NCBI RefSeq assembly: GCF_035117555.1
Contig: NZ_JAYKPK010000003.1
Location: 124,001-188,000, forward strand
Length of the DNA: 64,000 nucleotides
Source: Yoonia sp035117555
GTDB lineage: Bacteria; Pseudomonadota; Alphaproteobacteria; Rhodobacterales; Rhodobacteraceae
Direction of reading: 5' to 3'
The position numbers and the translations under genes are program-made. Positions 16,825 through 25,115 of this stretch are shown here, piece after piece. Each line of letters starts with the position of its first letter. Positions within the stretch are counted from its first letter, which is position 1. The notes under the pieces are model-generated. The model was not told where the DNA came from. It did no database searches and saw only the letters and a list, made by a program, of their open reading frames with translations.

Positions 16825-19194
16825 ATGCCAAAAGATCATGGAATAGGCGCCAGCGACAAGCGGCGCGAAGACATCCGCTTTCTGACGGGTGCGGGTCACT
16901 ACACCGATGATATCAAACATTACGGTGCGACCACAGCGGTGTTCTGCCGGTCCACCGTGGCACATGGGATCATCAAATCCATCGATACGTCAGAGGCGGA
17001 AAACATGCCCGGCGTGCTGGCCATTTTCACCGGCGCGGATTTCGCCGATGTGGGCGGCAACCCTGCGGGCTGGCTGATCAACAGCCGCGATGGCACGCCG
17101 ATGAAGGAACCCAAACGCCCGGTGCTGGCGCATGGCAAGGTCCGCCATGTCGGTGACGCCTATGCCGCCGTGATCGCCGAAACCGAATTGCAGGCCCGCA
17201 ATGCCGCCGAAGCCATCGTGGCGGATATCGAGGAACTGCCCGCCATCGTCGATATGGCTGCCGCCCTTGCCGGTGCCACCTATGTGCATGACGAGATCGC
17301 AACCAACCAATGTTTCGACTGGGGCTGGATCGAGGATAACCGCGCCGCCACCGATGCCGCGATCAAGGCGGCGCCGCATGTGACGACCTTGGAACTGGTG
17401 AATAACCGGCTGGTGCCCAATGCGATGGAACCGCGCTGTTCTATCGGGAATTACGACGCGGGCAACGACAGCTACGTCCTGCAAACCACATCGCAGAACC
17501 CGCATCTGACGCGCCTGCTGATTTCGGCCTTTGTCATGGGAATCCCCGAAAACAAACTGACCGTGATCGCGCCTGACGTGGGTGGCGGGTTCGGGTCGAA
17601 AATCTATCACTATGGTGAAGAGGCCTTGGTCCTCGCCGCCGCGCGCAAGATCGGCCGCCCGGTGAAATGGACCGCTGACCGGACAGAGGCTTTCCTGACC
17701 GACGCCCATGGCCGCGACCATGTGACGAAAATCGAACTCGCCTGCGAAAAGGACGGCACCTTTATCGCCTTCCGCACCGAAACCATGGCCAATGTGGGCG
17801 CTTATCTTTCGAATTTCTCGACCGCGACGCCGACCTTTCTGCATGGCACGCTGATGGCGGGGAATTACACCGTCCCCAATGTCTATGTGAACGTCAAAGC
17901 CGTGTTCACCAATACCGCCCCCGTCGATGCCTATCGCGGGGCCGGGCGGCCAGAGGCGACCTATTCCATCGAACGCGTCATCGACAAGGCTGCGCGCGAA
18001 CTCGGGATCGACCCGATTGCGATCCGGCGCAAGAATTTCGTCAAGCCGGATCAATATCCGTTCACCAGCGCCGCCGGTCTTGAATACGATTCCGGCAATT
18101 ATGATGCGCTGATGGATAGGCTGGAAGGCCACATCGACCGCGAAGGTTTCGCGCAGCGGCGCAAGGAAAGCGAGGCCAGGGGGATGCTCCGCGGTCTCGG
18201 CCTGAACGCCTATATCGAGGCTTGCGGGATCGCGCCGTCGAACCTTGTCGGTGTGCTGGGCAGCCGTGTTGGCCTGTATGACGCCGCCACCGTGCGGGTG
18301 AATGCCACCGGCAATCTGTCGGTCATGGTCGGTGCGCATAGCCACGGGCAGGGGCATGAGACTGTGTTCCCCCAGATCGTCGGCGAAATGCTGGGGATTG
18401 ATCCTGCAAGTGTTGAGATCGTGCATGGCGATACGTCTAAAATCCCGTTTGGGATGGGCACCTATGGATCGCGCAGCCTTGCCGTCTGCGGGTCAGCCAT
18501 GGTGCGGGCAACGGAAAAGATCATCGCCAAGGCCAAGAAGATCGCGGCCCATATGCTGGAAGCCTCTGCCGATGACGTGGATTTCAAGGATGGCCAGTTC
18601 ACCATCAAAGGCACCGACAAATCCGTCAGCTTTGGCGAGGTCGCGTTGAAAGCCTATATCCCCCATAATTTCCCCATTGAGGATATCGAACCGGGGCTGG
18701 AGGAAACAGCGTTCTACGATCCCGCCAATTTCACCTATCCATCGGGCGCCTATGCCTGTGAGGTCGAGGTGGACCCCGACACCGGCAAGGTCCGGGTGGA
18801 CCGTTTCATCGCAGTGGATGATTTCGGCAATATCATGAACCCGATGATCGTGACGGGGCAGGTGCATGGCGGCTTGGGTCAAGGCATCGGGCAAGCGCTG
18901 CTGGAAGGCGCGCGTTACGATGATGAGGGGCAATTGCTGTCCGCCAGCTATATGGATTACACCATGCCCCGCGCCGATGATCTGCCATTCTACACCGTCG
19001 ATCACGCCAATGGCACGCCCTGCACGCATAACCCGCTGGGCGTGAAAGGCTGTGGTGAGGCGGGGGCGATCGGATCACCGCCCACAATCGTCAATGCCGT
19101 GGTCGATGCTTTGCAGTCGGCAGGCAAGAACGTCACCCATATCGACATGCCCCTGACGCCGCTGCGCGTCTGGGAAGCCATGTCCAACGCGTGA
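16825..19194 (+). CDS. coxL: CO dehydrogenase-type large subunit, form II
   Basis: The 789-residue molybdopterin subunit of the xanthine oxidase family. The active-site loop reads AYRGAGR at residues 369-375, the hallmark of form II (putative) CO dehydrogenase; form I has AYxCSFR with the Cu-binding Cys. The catalytic Glu lies in GCGEAGAIGSP near the C-terminus, and GGGFGSK marks the cofactor-binding region. True aerobic CO oxidation by form II enzymes is disputed, so another aldehyde or purine-like substrate is possible. The start MPKDHGIG has GGGGAGGA upstream; a Met ten codons earlier lacks one. Confidence 0.93.
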   Translation: MPKDHGIGASDKRREDIRFLTGAGHYTDDIKHYGATTAVFCRSTVAHGIIKSIDTSEAENMPGVLAIFTGADFADVGGNPAGWLINSRDGTPMKEPKRPVLAHGKVRHVGDAYAAVIAETELQARNAAEAIVADIEELPAIVDMAAALAGATYVHDEIATNQCFDWGWIEDNRAATDAAIKAAPHVTTLELVNNRLVPNAMEPRCSIGNYDAGNDSYVLQTTSQNPHLTRLLISAFVMGIPENKLTVIAPDVGGGFGSKIYHYGEEALVLAAARKIGRPVKWTADRTEAFLTDAHGRDHVTKIELACEKDGTFIAFRTETMANVGAYLSNFSTATPTFLHGTLMAGNYTVPNVYVNVKAVFTNTAPVDAYRGAGRPEATYSIERVIDKAARELGIDPIAIRRKNFVKPDQYPFTSAAGLEYDSGNYDALMDRLEGHIDREGFAQRRKESEARGMLRGLGLNAYIEACGIAPSNLVGVLGSRVGLYDAATVRVNATGNLSVMVGAHSHGQGHETVFPQIVGEMLGIDPASVEIVHGDTSKIPFGMGTYGSRSLAVCGSAMVRATEKIIAKAKKIAAHMLEASADDVDFKDGQFTIKGTDKSVSFGEVALKAYIPHNFPIEDIEPGLEETAFYDPANFTYPSGAYACEVEVDPDTGKVRVDRFIAVDDFGNIMNPMIVTGQVHGGLGQGIGQALLEGARYDDEGQLLSASYMDYTMPRADDLPFYTVDHANGTPCTHNPLGVKGCGEAGAIGSPPTIVNAVVDALQSAGKNVTHIDMPLTPLRVWEAMSNA

Positions 19195-19206
19195 AGGAGA
19201 AGCAGA

Positions 19207-19995
19207 ATGTATGCTTTTGACATTGAACGGCCCAGCAGCATCAAAGATGCGGTCGCTGCCCTGCAATCGGAAGGCGCGCAGGCCTTGGGCGGCGGGCAGA
19301 CGCTGATCCCGACGCTGAAGGCACGGCTTGCCGCGCCAGAGGTGCTGATCAGCCTGACCGGCATTTCTGAGATGCAGGGCGTGTGCCTGTCCGACGATGG
19401 CGCGCTTTGCATCGGGGCGGGGACCACGCATGCGACCGTGGCCCGCGAAGCGGCGGCGCATTTCCCGGGGCTGGCGCAACTGGCGAGCCATATCGGCGAC
19501 CCTGCCGTGCGCAACCGTGGCACTTTGGGCGGATCGCTGGCCAACAACGACCCCGCTGCCTGCTATCCGGCAGCGGTGCTTGGCACGGGTGCTGTGATCA
19601 TCACCGACAAACGCCAGATCGCGGCGGATGAATATTTCCAAGGCATGTTCACCACCGCACTGGACGAGGGCGAAATCATCACCGAGGTCCGCTTTCCCAT
19701 CCCGCAGAAATCGCATTACATGAAGTTCGTGCAGCCTGCATCGCGTTTCGCGCTGGTTGGCGTCTTCGTCGCGCAATATGCGGATCATGTGCGGGTCGCC
19801 GTGACCGGCGCATCGGAAGAAGGCGTGTTCCGCTGGCATGAGGCTGAAACCGCGCTGGGCGCGGATTTCTCGGCCAAGGCGCTCGACGGCCTCAGTGTCG
19901 CTGCAGATAATATGATCGGCGATCTGCACGGGTCTCCTGAATATCGCGCGCATCTGGTCAAGGTCATGACCGGGCGTGCGGTCGCTGCGGCCTGA
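19207..19995 (+). CDS. coxM: CO dehydrogenase-type medium subunit, FAD-binding
   Basis: A 262-residue FAD subunit. LGGGQTLIPTLKAR (about residues 30-43) corresponds to the AGGHSLLP motif and RGTLGGSLANNDPAACYPA to the second FAD-binding loop of CoxM/CutM proteins. The protein starts MYAFDIERPSSIKDAV, the normal N-terminus, 12 bp after coxL with GAAGGAG upstream. It receives electrons from CoxS and passes them to quinone. The S-L-M order is typical of form II clusters; form I operons are M-S-L. Confidence 0.93.
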   Translation: MYAFDIERPSSIKDAVAALQSEGAQALGGGQTLIPTLKARLAAPEVLISLTGISEMQGVCLSDDGALCIGAGTTHATVAREAAAHFPGLAQLASHIGDPAVRNRGTLGGSLANNDPAACYPAAVLGTGAVIITDKRQIAADEYFQGMFTTALDEGEIITEVRFPIPQKSHYMKFVQPASRFALVGVFVAQYADHVRVAVTGASEEGVFRWHEAETALGADFSAKALDGLSVAADNMIGDLHGSPEYRAHLVKVMTGRAVAAA

Positions 19996-20009
19996 CTTGA
20001 TCGGCGCGT

Positions 20010-20037
20010 TTCCGCCCGACCCCTGTGTTGGGCGGAA
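20010..20037 (+). terminator. stem-loop after coxM
   Basis: TTCCGCCC (20010-20017) and GGGCGGAA (20030-20037) form a perfect 8-bp stem with a 12-base loop, 15 bp after the coxM stop. Only two T follow shortly after, so it is at best a weak or factor-assisted terminator. Confidence 0.45.
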
Positions 20038-20108
20038 CCTTCCGTATCCCTCAGTGTTATACCCATTAGCGACGCTCCTGTGAGCGGTTGTTATGATGAG
20101 GGTTTAAA

Positions 20109-22151
20109 ATGCGCTATTCAAAATTAAAATCGACGACGTCTTTGGTCGTCAGCCTTGCATTGGTGACAACACCAATGTTCGCCCAACAGGCCGAGGTTGA
20201 CGCCTGCGGCGATGCCCCCGAATTTCCCTGTCTCAGCGTCGATGGCGCGGTGATCGCAGATCAATCCGAATTTGATATGATGCAAGAGGCCATCGCCGCG
20301 GCCGAGGCCGAAGCGGCTCTTGCCGCCGAGGCAGAAGGTGCCGCCGCCGCAGAAGCTGCGGCCGCCGCCGAGGCTGAAGCTGCCGCCGCCGCAGAGGCTG
20401 AAGCTGCCGCCGCCGCAGAGGCTGAAGCCGCCGCTGCTGCTGCCGCCGAAGCAGAGGCCGCCGCAGCCGCTGCCGCCGCTGAAGAAGCCGCCGCCGCCGA
20501 GGCTGCCGCCAATGATGCAACGAACGCCGAGGCGCAGGCCGCTGCAGATGAGGCTGTCGCCGATGCTGCAGAAGCTGAATTGGAAGCCGGTCTCACAGCG
20601 GAAGCCGAAGCTGCCGCTGCCGCAGAAGCCCAAGCTGCCGCCGAAGCAGAAGCTCAGGCTGCCGCTGAAGCGGAGGCTCAAGCTGCTGCTGACGCTGAGG
20701 CGCAAGCTGCTGCTGAAGCGCAAGCTGCTGCAGAATCCGATGCTGCCCTTGCTGCGGAGCAAGATGCTGCCGCTGCGGAAGAAACGACCGCAGATGAAAC
20801 CACTGCCACGGAAGATGCTGCCGCAGCAGAAGCGATGACAGATGAAGAACTTGCAGCAGAAGCCGCGGCTGAAAGCGAAGCCGCGACATCCGAGGCAGAA
20901 GCAGCAACCACCGCTGAAACAGAAGCGACTGCCGAGACAGAGGTAACACCGGAAGCCCAAGCCGCTGCTGAGGCCGAAGCTGGCGCTGAAGCGCAGGTCG
21001 AAGCGGAAGCTGCGCCACCTCTTGTCGAACCGACCACCGTGGAAGAGCAGATGGCTGCTCAGCCACAAACGCCCGAAGAAACGGTTGAAGAAGCACCGAT
21101 TGAATCCGCCGCAGCTGCCGCCGAACTCGACACCGAAACGGCACCTGAGGGGGCTGAAGTTGAAACCGAAACGGTGACCGAGGAAACGGTACGCTCCAGC
21201 ACGGAAGATTTTGCCAACAGCGTCACTGCGGAGCAGGCACCCGTTGTGGATAATGATGACCGCGACGGTCTGTCTACCTTCCAGAAGGCACTTCTCGTCG
21301 GTTTGGGCGCGGCTGTTGTCGGGACTGTCATGCGCAATGGTGACCGGGTCGTTTCCAATTCCGGCGACCGTGTCGTCGTGCAGCGGGGCGAAAATTTCGT
21401 CGTGCTGAAAGATGATGACGTGCTGCTGCGCCAGCCCGGCAATCAGGTTGAAACCCAGACGTTCAACGATGGATCAACCCGCAGCATCGTGCAGCGTGAA
21501 GATGGCAGCCGGATCATTACCATCCGTGGTGCTGACGGCACCGTCCAGCGTCGTGCGCGTCTGATGCCTGATGGCACGCAGGTCGAATTGTTCAATGACA
21601 CTGTCGGCTCTGCCCCGGTCGTCGTGTCGCAGCTGCCACCCGCGCCCGTCTATTTCATGGAAACCGATCCGTCGCGGATCGACGTCACGACATTGCGTGA
21701 AGCATTGGCTGCACGTGAACGGCCTGCTGGATTTGATCGGACCTTCTCGCTTAATCAGGTGCGCTCGATTCAGGAAGTCCGCAGTCTCGCACCGGTGGTC
21801 GAACTCGATACGCTGACCTTTGCCTCCGGCTCGGCAGCGATTGCCAGCGATCAGGCCGAAGGTCTGACCGATCTCGGTCTCGCGATCACCGGGATCATCG
21901 AGAATGATCCAAGCCAGGTATTTCTGGTCGAAGGGCATACAGATGCGACTGGTCCGGCCTCGCTGAACCTTGCGCTGTCTGACCGGCGTGCGGAAACCGT
22001 GGCGCTGGCCCTGACGGAATTCTTTGGCGTGCCGCCGGAAAACCTGATCACCCAAGGTTACGGTGAAAGCTTCCTGAAGGTCGCAACGCTGCAATCCGAA
22101 CGCGCCAACCGGCGTGTGGCGATCCGCAACATCACGACGCTGCTGCGGTAA
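20109..22151 (+). CDS. OmpA-family protein with long Ala/Glu-rich domain
   Basis: A 680-residue exported protein. Residues 1-25 (LVVSLALVTTPMFA|QQA) form a signal peptide. Residues about 55-320 are almost wholly Ala, Glu and Gln in AEAEAAAA and AEAQAAAE patterns, predicted helical or coiled coil. Then come an acidic linker, a short hydrophobic stretch (FQKALLVGLGAAVVGTVM, about 395-412) and a middle domain. The C-terminal 120 residues are an OmpA/MotB-type peptidoglycan-binding domain (LTFASGSAAIASDQ, VEGHTDATG, LSDRRAETV, GYGESF). It probably spans the periplasm and anchors to cell wall. A strong terminator follows. Confidence 0.88.
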   Translation: MRYSKLKSTTSLVVSLALVTTPMFAQQAEVDACGDAPEFPCLSVDGAVIADQSEFDMMQEAIAAAEAEAALAAEAEGAAAAEAAAAAEAEAAAAAEAEAAAAAEAEAAAAAAAEAEAAAAAAAAEEAAAAEAAANDATNAEAQAAADEAVADAAEAELEAGLTAEAEAAAAAEAQAAAEAEAQAAAEAEAQAAADAEAQAAAEAQAAAESDAALAAEQDAAAAEETTADETTATEDAAAAEAMTDEELAAEAAAESEAATSEAEAATTAETEATAETEVTPEAQAAAEAEAGAEAQVEAEAAPPLVEPTTVEEQMAAQPQTPEETVEEAPIESAAAAAELDTETAPEGAEVETETVTEETVRSSTEDFANSVTAEQAPVVDNDDRDGLSTFQKALLVGLGAAVVGTVMRNGDRVVSNSGDRVVVQRGENFVVLKDDDVLLRQPGNQVETQTFNDGSTRSIVQREDGSRIITIRGADGTVQRRARLMPDGTQVELFNDTVGSAPVVVSQLPPAPVYFMETDPSRIDVTTLREALAARERPAGFDRTFSLNQVRSIQEVRSLAPVVELDTLTFASGSAAIASDQAEGLTDLGLAITGIIENDPSQVFLVEGHTDATGPASLNLALSDRRAETVALALTEFFGVPPENLITQGYGESFLKVATLQSERANRRVAIRNITTLLR

Positions 22152-22174
22152 TCGCCAAGCATCTTTGAAACGAC

Positions 22175-22203
22175 AAAGGGCGGCTCATTGAGCCGCCCTT
22201 TTT
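22175..22203 (+). terminator. rho-independent terminator after the OmpA-family gene
   Basis: AAAGGGCGGCTC, a four-base loop ATTG and GAGCCGCCCTTTTT form a perfect 9-bp GC-rich stem flanked by A and T tracts, 23 bp after the stop codon. The A tract before the stem makes it usable from the infC side as well. Confidence 0.9.
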
Positions 22204-22240
22204 GCATATGTAGGGTGGTGAAATCACGCACCCGAGCGAA

Positions 22241-22786
22241 TTACTTCGACATTGGCCCGATCAGCATGACCATCTGGCGGCCTTCCATCTTGGGGAAGTT
22301 TTCGACCTTGCCGGCTTCTTTCGTATCCTCGGCGACACGTTCCAGCAATTGCCGGCCCAGTTCCTGATGCGCCATTTCACGGCCACGGAAGCGCAGGGTG
22401 ATCTTCACCTTGTCGCCATTCTCCAGAAATTTGAAAACGCTGCGCATCTTGACTTCGTAATCATGGGAATCCGTGTTCGGGCGGAACTTGATTTCCTTGA
22501 TCTCGATAATCTTCTGCTTCTTGCGTGCTTCGGCTTCTTTTTTCTGGGTCTCGTATTTGAACTTGCCAAAGTCCATGATCTTGCAGACCGGCGGGACCGC
22601 ATTTGGCGAAATTTCGACCAGGTCCAGCCCGGCTTCTTCGGCCATCTGCATGGCGCGCTCGGGCGTGACTACGCCGACGTTCTCGCCATCTGCACCGATA
22701 AGCCGGATTTCGGCCCCTCTGATCCGTTCGTTGATCCGGGGGCCTGTTTCGCGCTGGGGTGGCGCGTTGTGGGGTCTGCGTCCTAT
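22241..22786 (-). CDS. infC: translation initiation factor IF-3, probable ATA start
   Basis: IF-3 binds the 30S subunit and checks start-codon pairing. The clearly conserved region runs to the C-terminus (VCKIMDFGKFKYE, KVKITLRFRGREM). The first ATG, at 22651, would drop about 45 residues of the N-terminal domain. The frame stays open upstream and encodes GRRPHNAPPQRETGPRIN and IRGAEIRLIG, the normal IF-3 start. No ATG, GTG or TTG precedes that block; ATA at 22784-22786, eight bases after AAAGGA, is the best start. Rare starts on infC are known to give autoregulation because IF-3 rejects non-canonical codons. Length is then 181, normal for the family. Confidence 0.92.
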   Translation of the reverse strand: MGRRPHNAPPQRETGPRINERIRGAEIRLIGADGENVGVVTPERAMQMAEEAGLDLVEISPNAVPPVCKIMDFGKFKYETQKKEAEARKKQKIIEIKEIKFRPNTDSHDYEVKMRSVFKFLENGDKVKITLRFRGREMAHQELGRQLLERVAEDTKEAGKVENFPKMEGRQMVMLIGPMSK

Positions 22787-22979
22787 GGTCTTGATCCTTT
22801 GATTATTCCAGAATGTTGCAGCGGAAACTAAACCTGCTTTGGCCGCGCTTCAACCCGCTATCATGCAGTTTCGGGCTTATTTTGCAGGAAGGTTCCCTCT
22901 TCCACTTTAACGCGACTTCTGACATATCCCGCCACGGGGGCTGCTTGTGGCCCATCTCTATTGAAGAAGGACTAAGACC

Positions 22980-23570
22980 ATGAGAGCTCTTGCAATCTTG
23001 ATCATCGTGGCCGTCATCGGTTTCTTTGGCTACCAATCCGCTGTCGAAGGCCGCGGCCCAAATGCAGCCATCGGTGTACTGACAGGCGCAACTGCCGCTG
23101 CAGAACAAGCCGCCGCTGAACAGGCCGCCGCCGAGCAAGCTGCAGCTGAACAGGCTGCCGCAGAAGAAGCCGCCGCCGCCGAGGCAGAGGCCGCCGCTGC
23201 CGCCGAAGCAGAAGCACGTGCCGCTGCCGAAGCAGAAGCGCAAGCCGCTGCTGATGCCGCCGCCGCTGAAGCAGAGGCCGCTGCCGCCGCTGTCGAAGAA
23301 GCCATCGAAGACGCTGCCACCGCCACCGAGGACGCCATCGAAAACACGAGCGATGCGTTGGAAGATACCGGCGCGGATGTGGCTGCTTCTGCAGACGAGT
23401 TGCTGACCGTTGACGGCTTCGACGCCAATCAGGTGATTGCTCTGATCCAGGGTTCGAACCTTGGCGAGCAGGAAAAGACGACGCTGATTTCAGCTGTCAC
23501 CGCCGCACAAAACAGCCCGACATTGCTGCAGCCGGTGCTGGAACGCATCAGTCAGGTGCTGGGCCAGTAA
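22980..23570 (+). CDS. membrane-anchored Ala-rich protein of unknown function
   Basis: A 196-residue protein. Residues 2-20 (RALAILIIVAVIGFFGYQS) form one membrane segment. Residues 38-125 are Ala/Glu/Gln-rich, first as four AAAEQ units, then AEAEA and EEAIEDAATATED patterns, probably helical. The last 60 residues are ordinary sequence (VDGFDANQVIALIQGSNLGEQEKTTLISAV) with a likely helical fold. The Ala/Glu tract resembles that of the OmpA-family protein 0.8 kb away. GAAGGA lies upstream of the ATG and a strong terminator follows, so it is a single-gene unit. I do not recognise a family. Confidence 0.75.
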   Translation: MRALAILIIVAVIGFFGYQSAVEGRGPNAAIGVLTGATAAAEQAAAEQAAAEQAAAEQAAAEEAAAAEAEAAAAAEAEARAAAEAEAQAAADAAAAEAEAAAAAVEEAIEDAATATEDAIENTSDALEDTGADVAASADELLTVDGFDANQVIALIQGSNLGEQEKTTLISAVTAAQNSPTLLQPVLERISQVLGQ

Positions 23571-23586
23571 ACCATCCCAAACTCAC

Positions 23587-23614
23587 AAAGGCCGCCCTGT
23601 CAGGGCGGCCTTTT
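23587..23614 (+). terminator. rho-independent terminator
   Basis: AAAGGCCGCCCTG and CAGGGCGGCCTTTT form an 11-bp stem with a very short loop and a T tract, 17 bp after the Ala-rich protein gene. Confidence 0.88.
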
Positions 23615-23654
23615 GCGTTGCAGGGTCTGATGGCGGATGATGCCGAAACCGGAA

Positions 23655-23674
23655 AAATTGCCAATTGGCAATTT
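23655..23674. repeat. perfect 20-bp palindrome, copy 1
   Basis: AAATTGCCAATTGGCAATTT is fully self-complementary. Its core TTGCCAATTGGCAA recurs at 41399-41412, preceded in both places by GGAAAAA. It lies between the convergent Ala-rich gene and fpr, so it is not in a promoter position for either. Confidence 0.6.
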
Positions 23675-23754
23675 GCCTAATTCACTTTCATTATCAACGA
23701 CTTAAATCAGACGCTGCACAATCGGATACAGCTCTAGACTGAACCCAACCTGCG

Positions 23755-24603
23755 TTAATCGAGAAACGCTTTTTCAACGACATATTGCTGCGGATTGGAA
23801 TTGGCGCCTTCGTTCAGGCCATAGCTTTCCAGCATTTCTTTCAGTTCCAGATTGAAGGCCAGATTGCCGCAGATCATCGCCCGGTCATTCTCAGCCGATA
23901 TCACCGGCACGCCCAGATCGCGGAACGCTTCGCCCGAGCGCATCAGATCGGTGATCCGGCCCATCTTGGCGCTCTCTTCGCGTGTCGTGGTGGGGTAATA
24001 TTTGATCTTTTTCCAGAACCCGTCGCCGATGACTTCATTGAGCAATTCATCACTTTTCAGCCCTTCGATCAGATCGCGGCCATAGGTCAGTTCGCCTGCT
24101 TCGCGGCACGTATGGGTGATGATGATCTCATCATAATCCTCATAGGTCTGCGGTTCGCGCAACAGCGAGGCGAAAGGCGCAAAGCCGGTGCCGGTCGCAA
24201 AGAACCATAGCCGTTTGCCGGGCAGCAGCGCGTCATGGACCAGCGTGCCCACTGGCTTGGGCCGCAGGATCAACCCGTCACCCACCGCGATATGTTGCAG
24301 TTTGGAGGTCAGCGGGCCGTCCTGCACCTTGATCGAATAAAACTCCAATTCCTCATCCCAGGACGGGGAGGCGATGGAATAGGCGCGCATGATCGGTTTG
24401 CGCTTGCCTGTGTTTGGGTCCTCATCGCCCATCAGCCCGATCATCACGAATTCGCCCGACCGGAACCGCATGGTGGCGGGGCGGGTGATGCGGAAGGAAA
24501 ACAAACGGTCCGTATAATGCTGCACCGCTGTCACGGTCTGCATATCGGGCAATTGCGGGACGATTTTGGCGCTGGCGTGGTTCACGGGGCTCTGCTCTGT
24601 CAT
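23755..24603 (-). CDS. fpr: ferredoxin--NADP(+) reductase
   Basis: A 282-residue flavoprotein that exchanges electrons between NADPH and ferredoxin. The FAD-binding RAYSIASP motif and the NADP-binding FFATGTGFAPFASLLREP are present, and the C-terminus VEKAFLD resembles the alphaproteobacterial FPR group. It is the last gene of the minus-strand sulfur series, 64 bp after the DUF934 gene. It could reduce the ferredoxin used by the CysI-type sulfite reductase upstream; FPR is also tied to oxidative stress defence, so the operon link is inference. Confidence 0.92.
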   Translation of the reverse strand: MTEQSPVNHASAKIVPQLPDMQTVTAVQHYTDRLFSFRITRPATMRFRSGEFVMIGLMGDEDPNTGKRKPIMRAYSIASPSWDEELEFYSIKVQDGPLTSKLQHIAVGDGLILRPKPVGTLVHDALLPGKRLWFFATGTGFAPFASLLREPQTYEDYDEIIITHTCREAGELTYGRDLIEGLKSDELLNEVIGDGFWKKIKYYPTTTREESAKMGRITDLMRSGEAFRDLGVPVISAENDRAMICGNLAFNLELKEMLESYGLNEGANSNPQQYVVEKAFLD

Positions 24604-24667
24604 AGTTTACTCATGACCCATATAGGGCCATCCTCTGTCTAGTCATTGATCTGGGTCAGGGAAAGGG

Positions 24668-25078
24668 TCAGCCGCGCAAACGGGCCTGATAATGGTTCTG
24701 TTGCCAATCGGCACGGGCCAGCCATTGATCCTGCGGCTGGCGTTCTGCCATGGCATCGTCAATCTCGACCTCGTCGAAACCGGACCGGCGCGCCATCGCA
24801 TATTGATCGGCCAAGACATGGCCGCGCGCGCGCAACCGGCCCTGAAATCCGGCGCGGCGCAGCATTGCGGCCAAGGTAAAGCCGCGCCCGTCAGCGAAGC
24901 TGGGGAAATCAATGCGGATCATCGGCGCATTGGTCAGCCGCGCCAATGTTGCCGGATCGGTGTCAGAGGGCAGATCAACAGCATAGCCCGCCGCATCAGG
25001 CAGGCTGTCGTCCAACACCTGAAAAGGCCCGGTCCAATCATCGGCGGCAAAGCCTGTGTCGGTCACAATAATGCTCAT
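24668..25078 (-). CDS. DUF934 protein of sulfite-reduction operons
   Basis: A 136-residue protein, start MSIIVTDTGFAADDW, with the DUF934 pattern: FPSFADGRGFTLAAMLRRAGFQGRLRARGHVLADQ in the middle. DUF934 genes follow cysI/cysH in many proteobacteria and are presumed to help sulfite reduction, but the reaction is unknown. It lies 37 bp after cysH, the fifth gene of the series. No clear ribosome binding site is visible. A longer open frame upstream overlaps cysH in another frame and was discarded. Confidence 0.85.
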   Translation of the reverse strand: MSIIVTDTGFAADDWTGPFQVLDDSLPDAAGYAVDLPSDTDPATLARLTNAPMIRIDFPSFADGRGFTLAAMLRRAGFQGRLRARGHVLADQYAMARRSGFDEVEIDDAMAERQPQDQWLARADWQQNHYQARLRG

Positions 25079-25115
25079 GGTTTTATCAAGGCGCAGGCCC
25101 TGTCCTCGCTTTGTT

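Noticed and set aside
20124..21144. Long open frames opposite the OmpA-family gene, encoding Ser/Phe/Gly-, Arg/Gln- or Ala/Ser-rich proteins
   Set aside because: They are a by-product of the repeated GCC/GAA/GCA codons of the Ala/Glu tract, with no ribosome binding sites and unnatural composition.
22651..22653. The ATG at 22651 as the infC start
   Set aside because: It would remove about 45 residues of the conserved N-terminal domain, and no ribosome binding site is placed for it.
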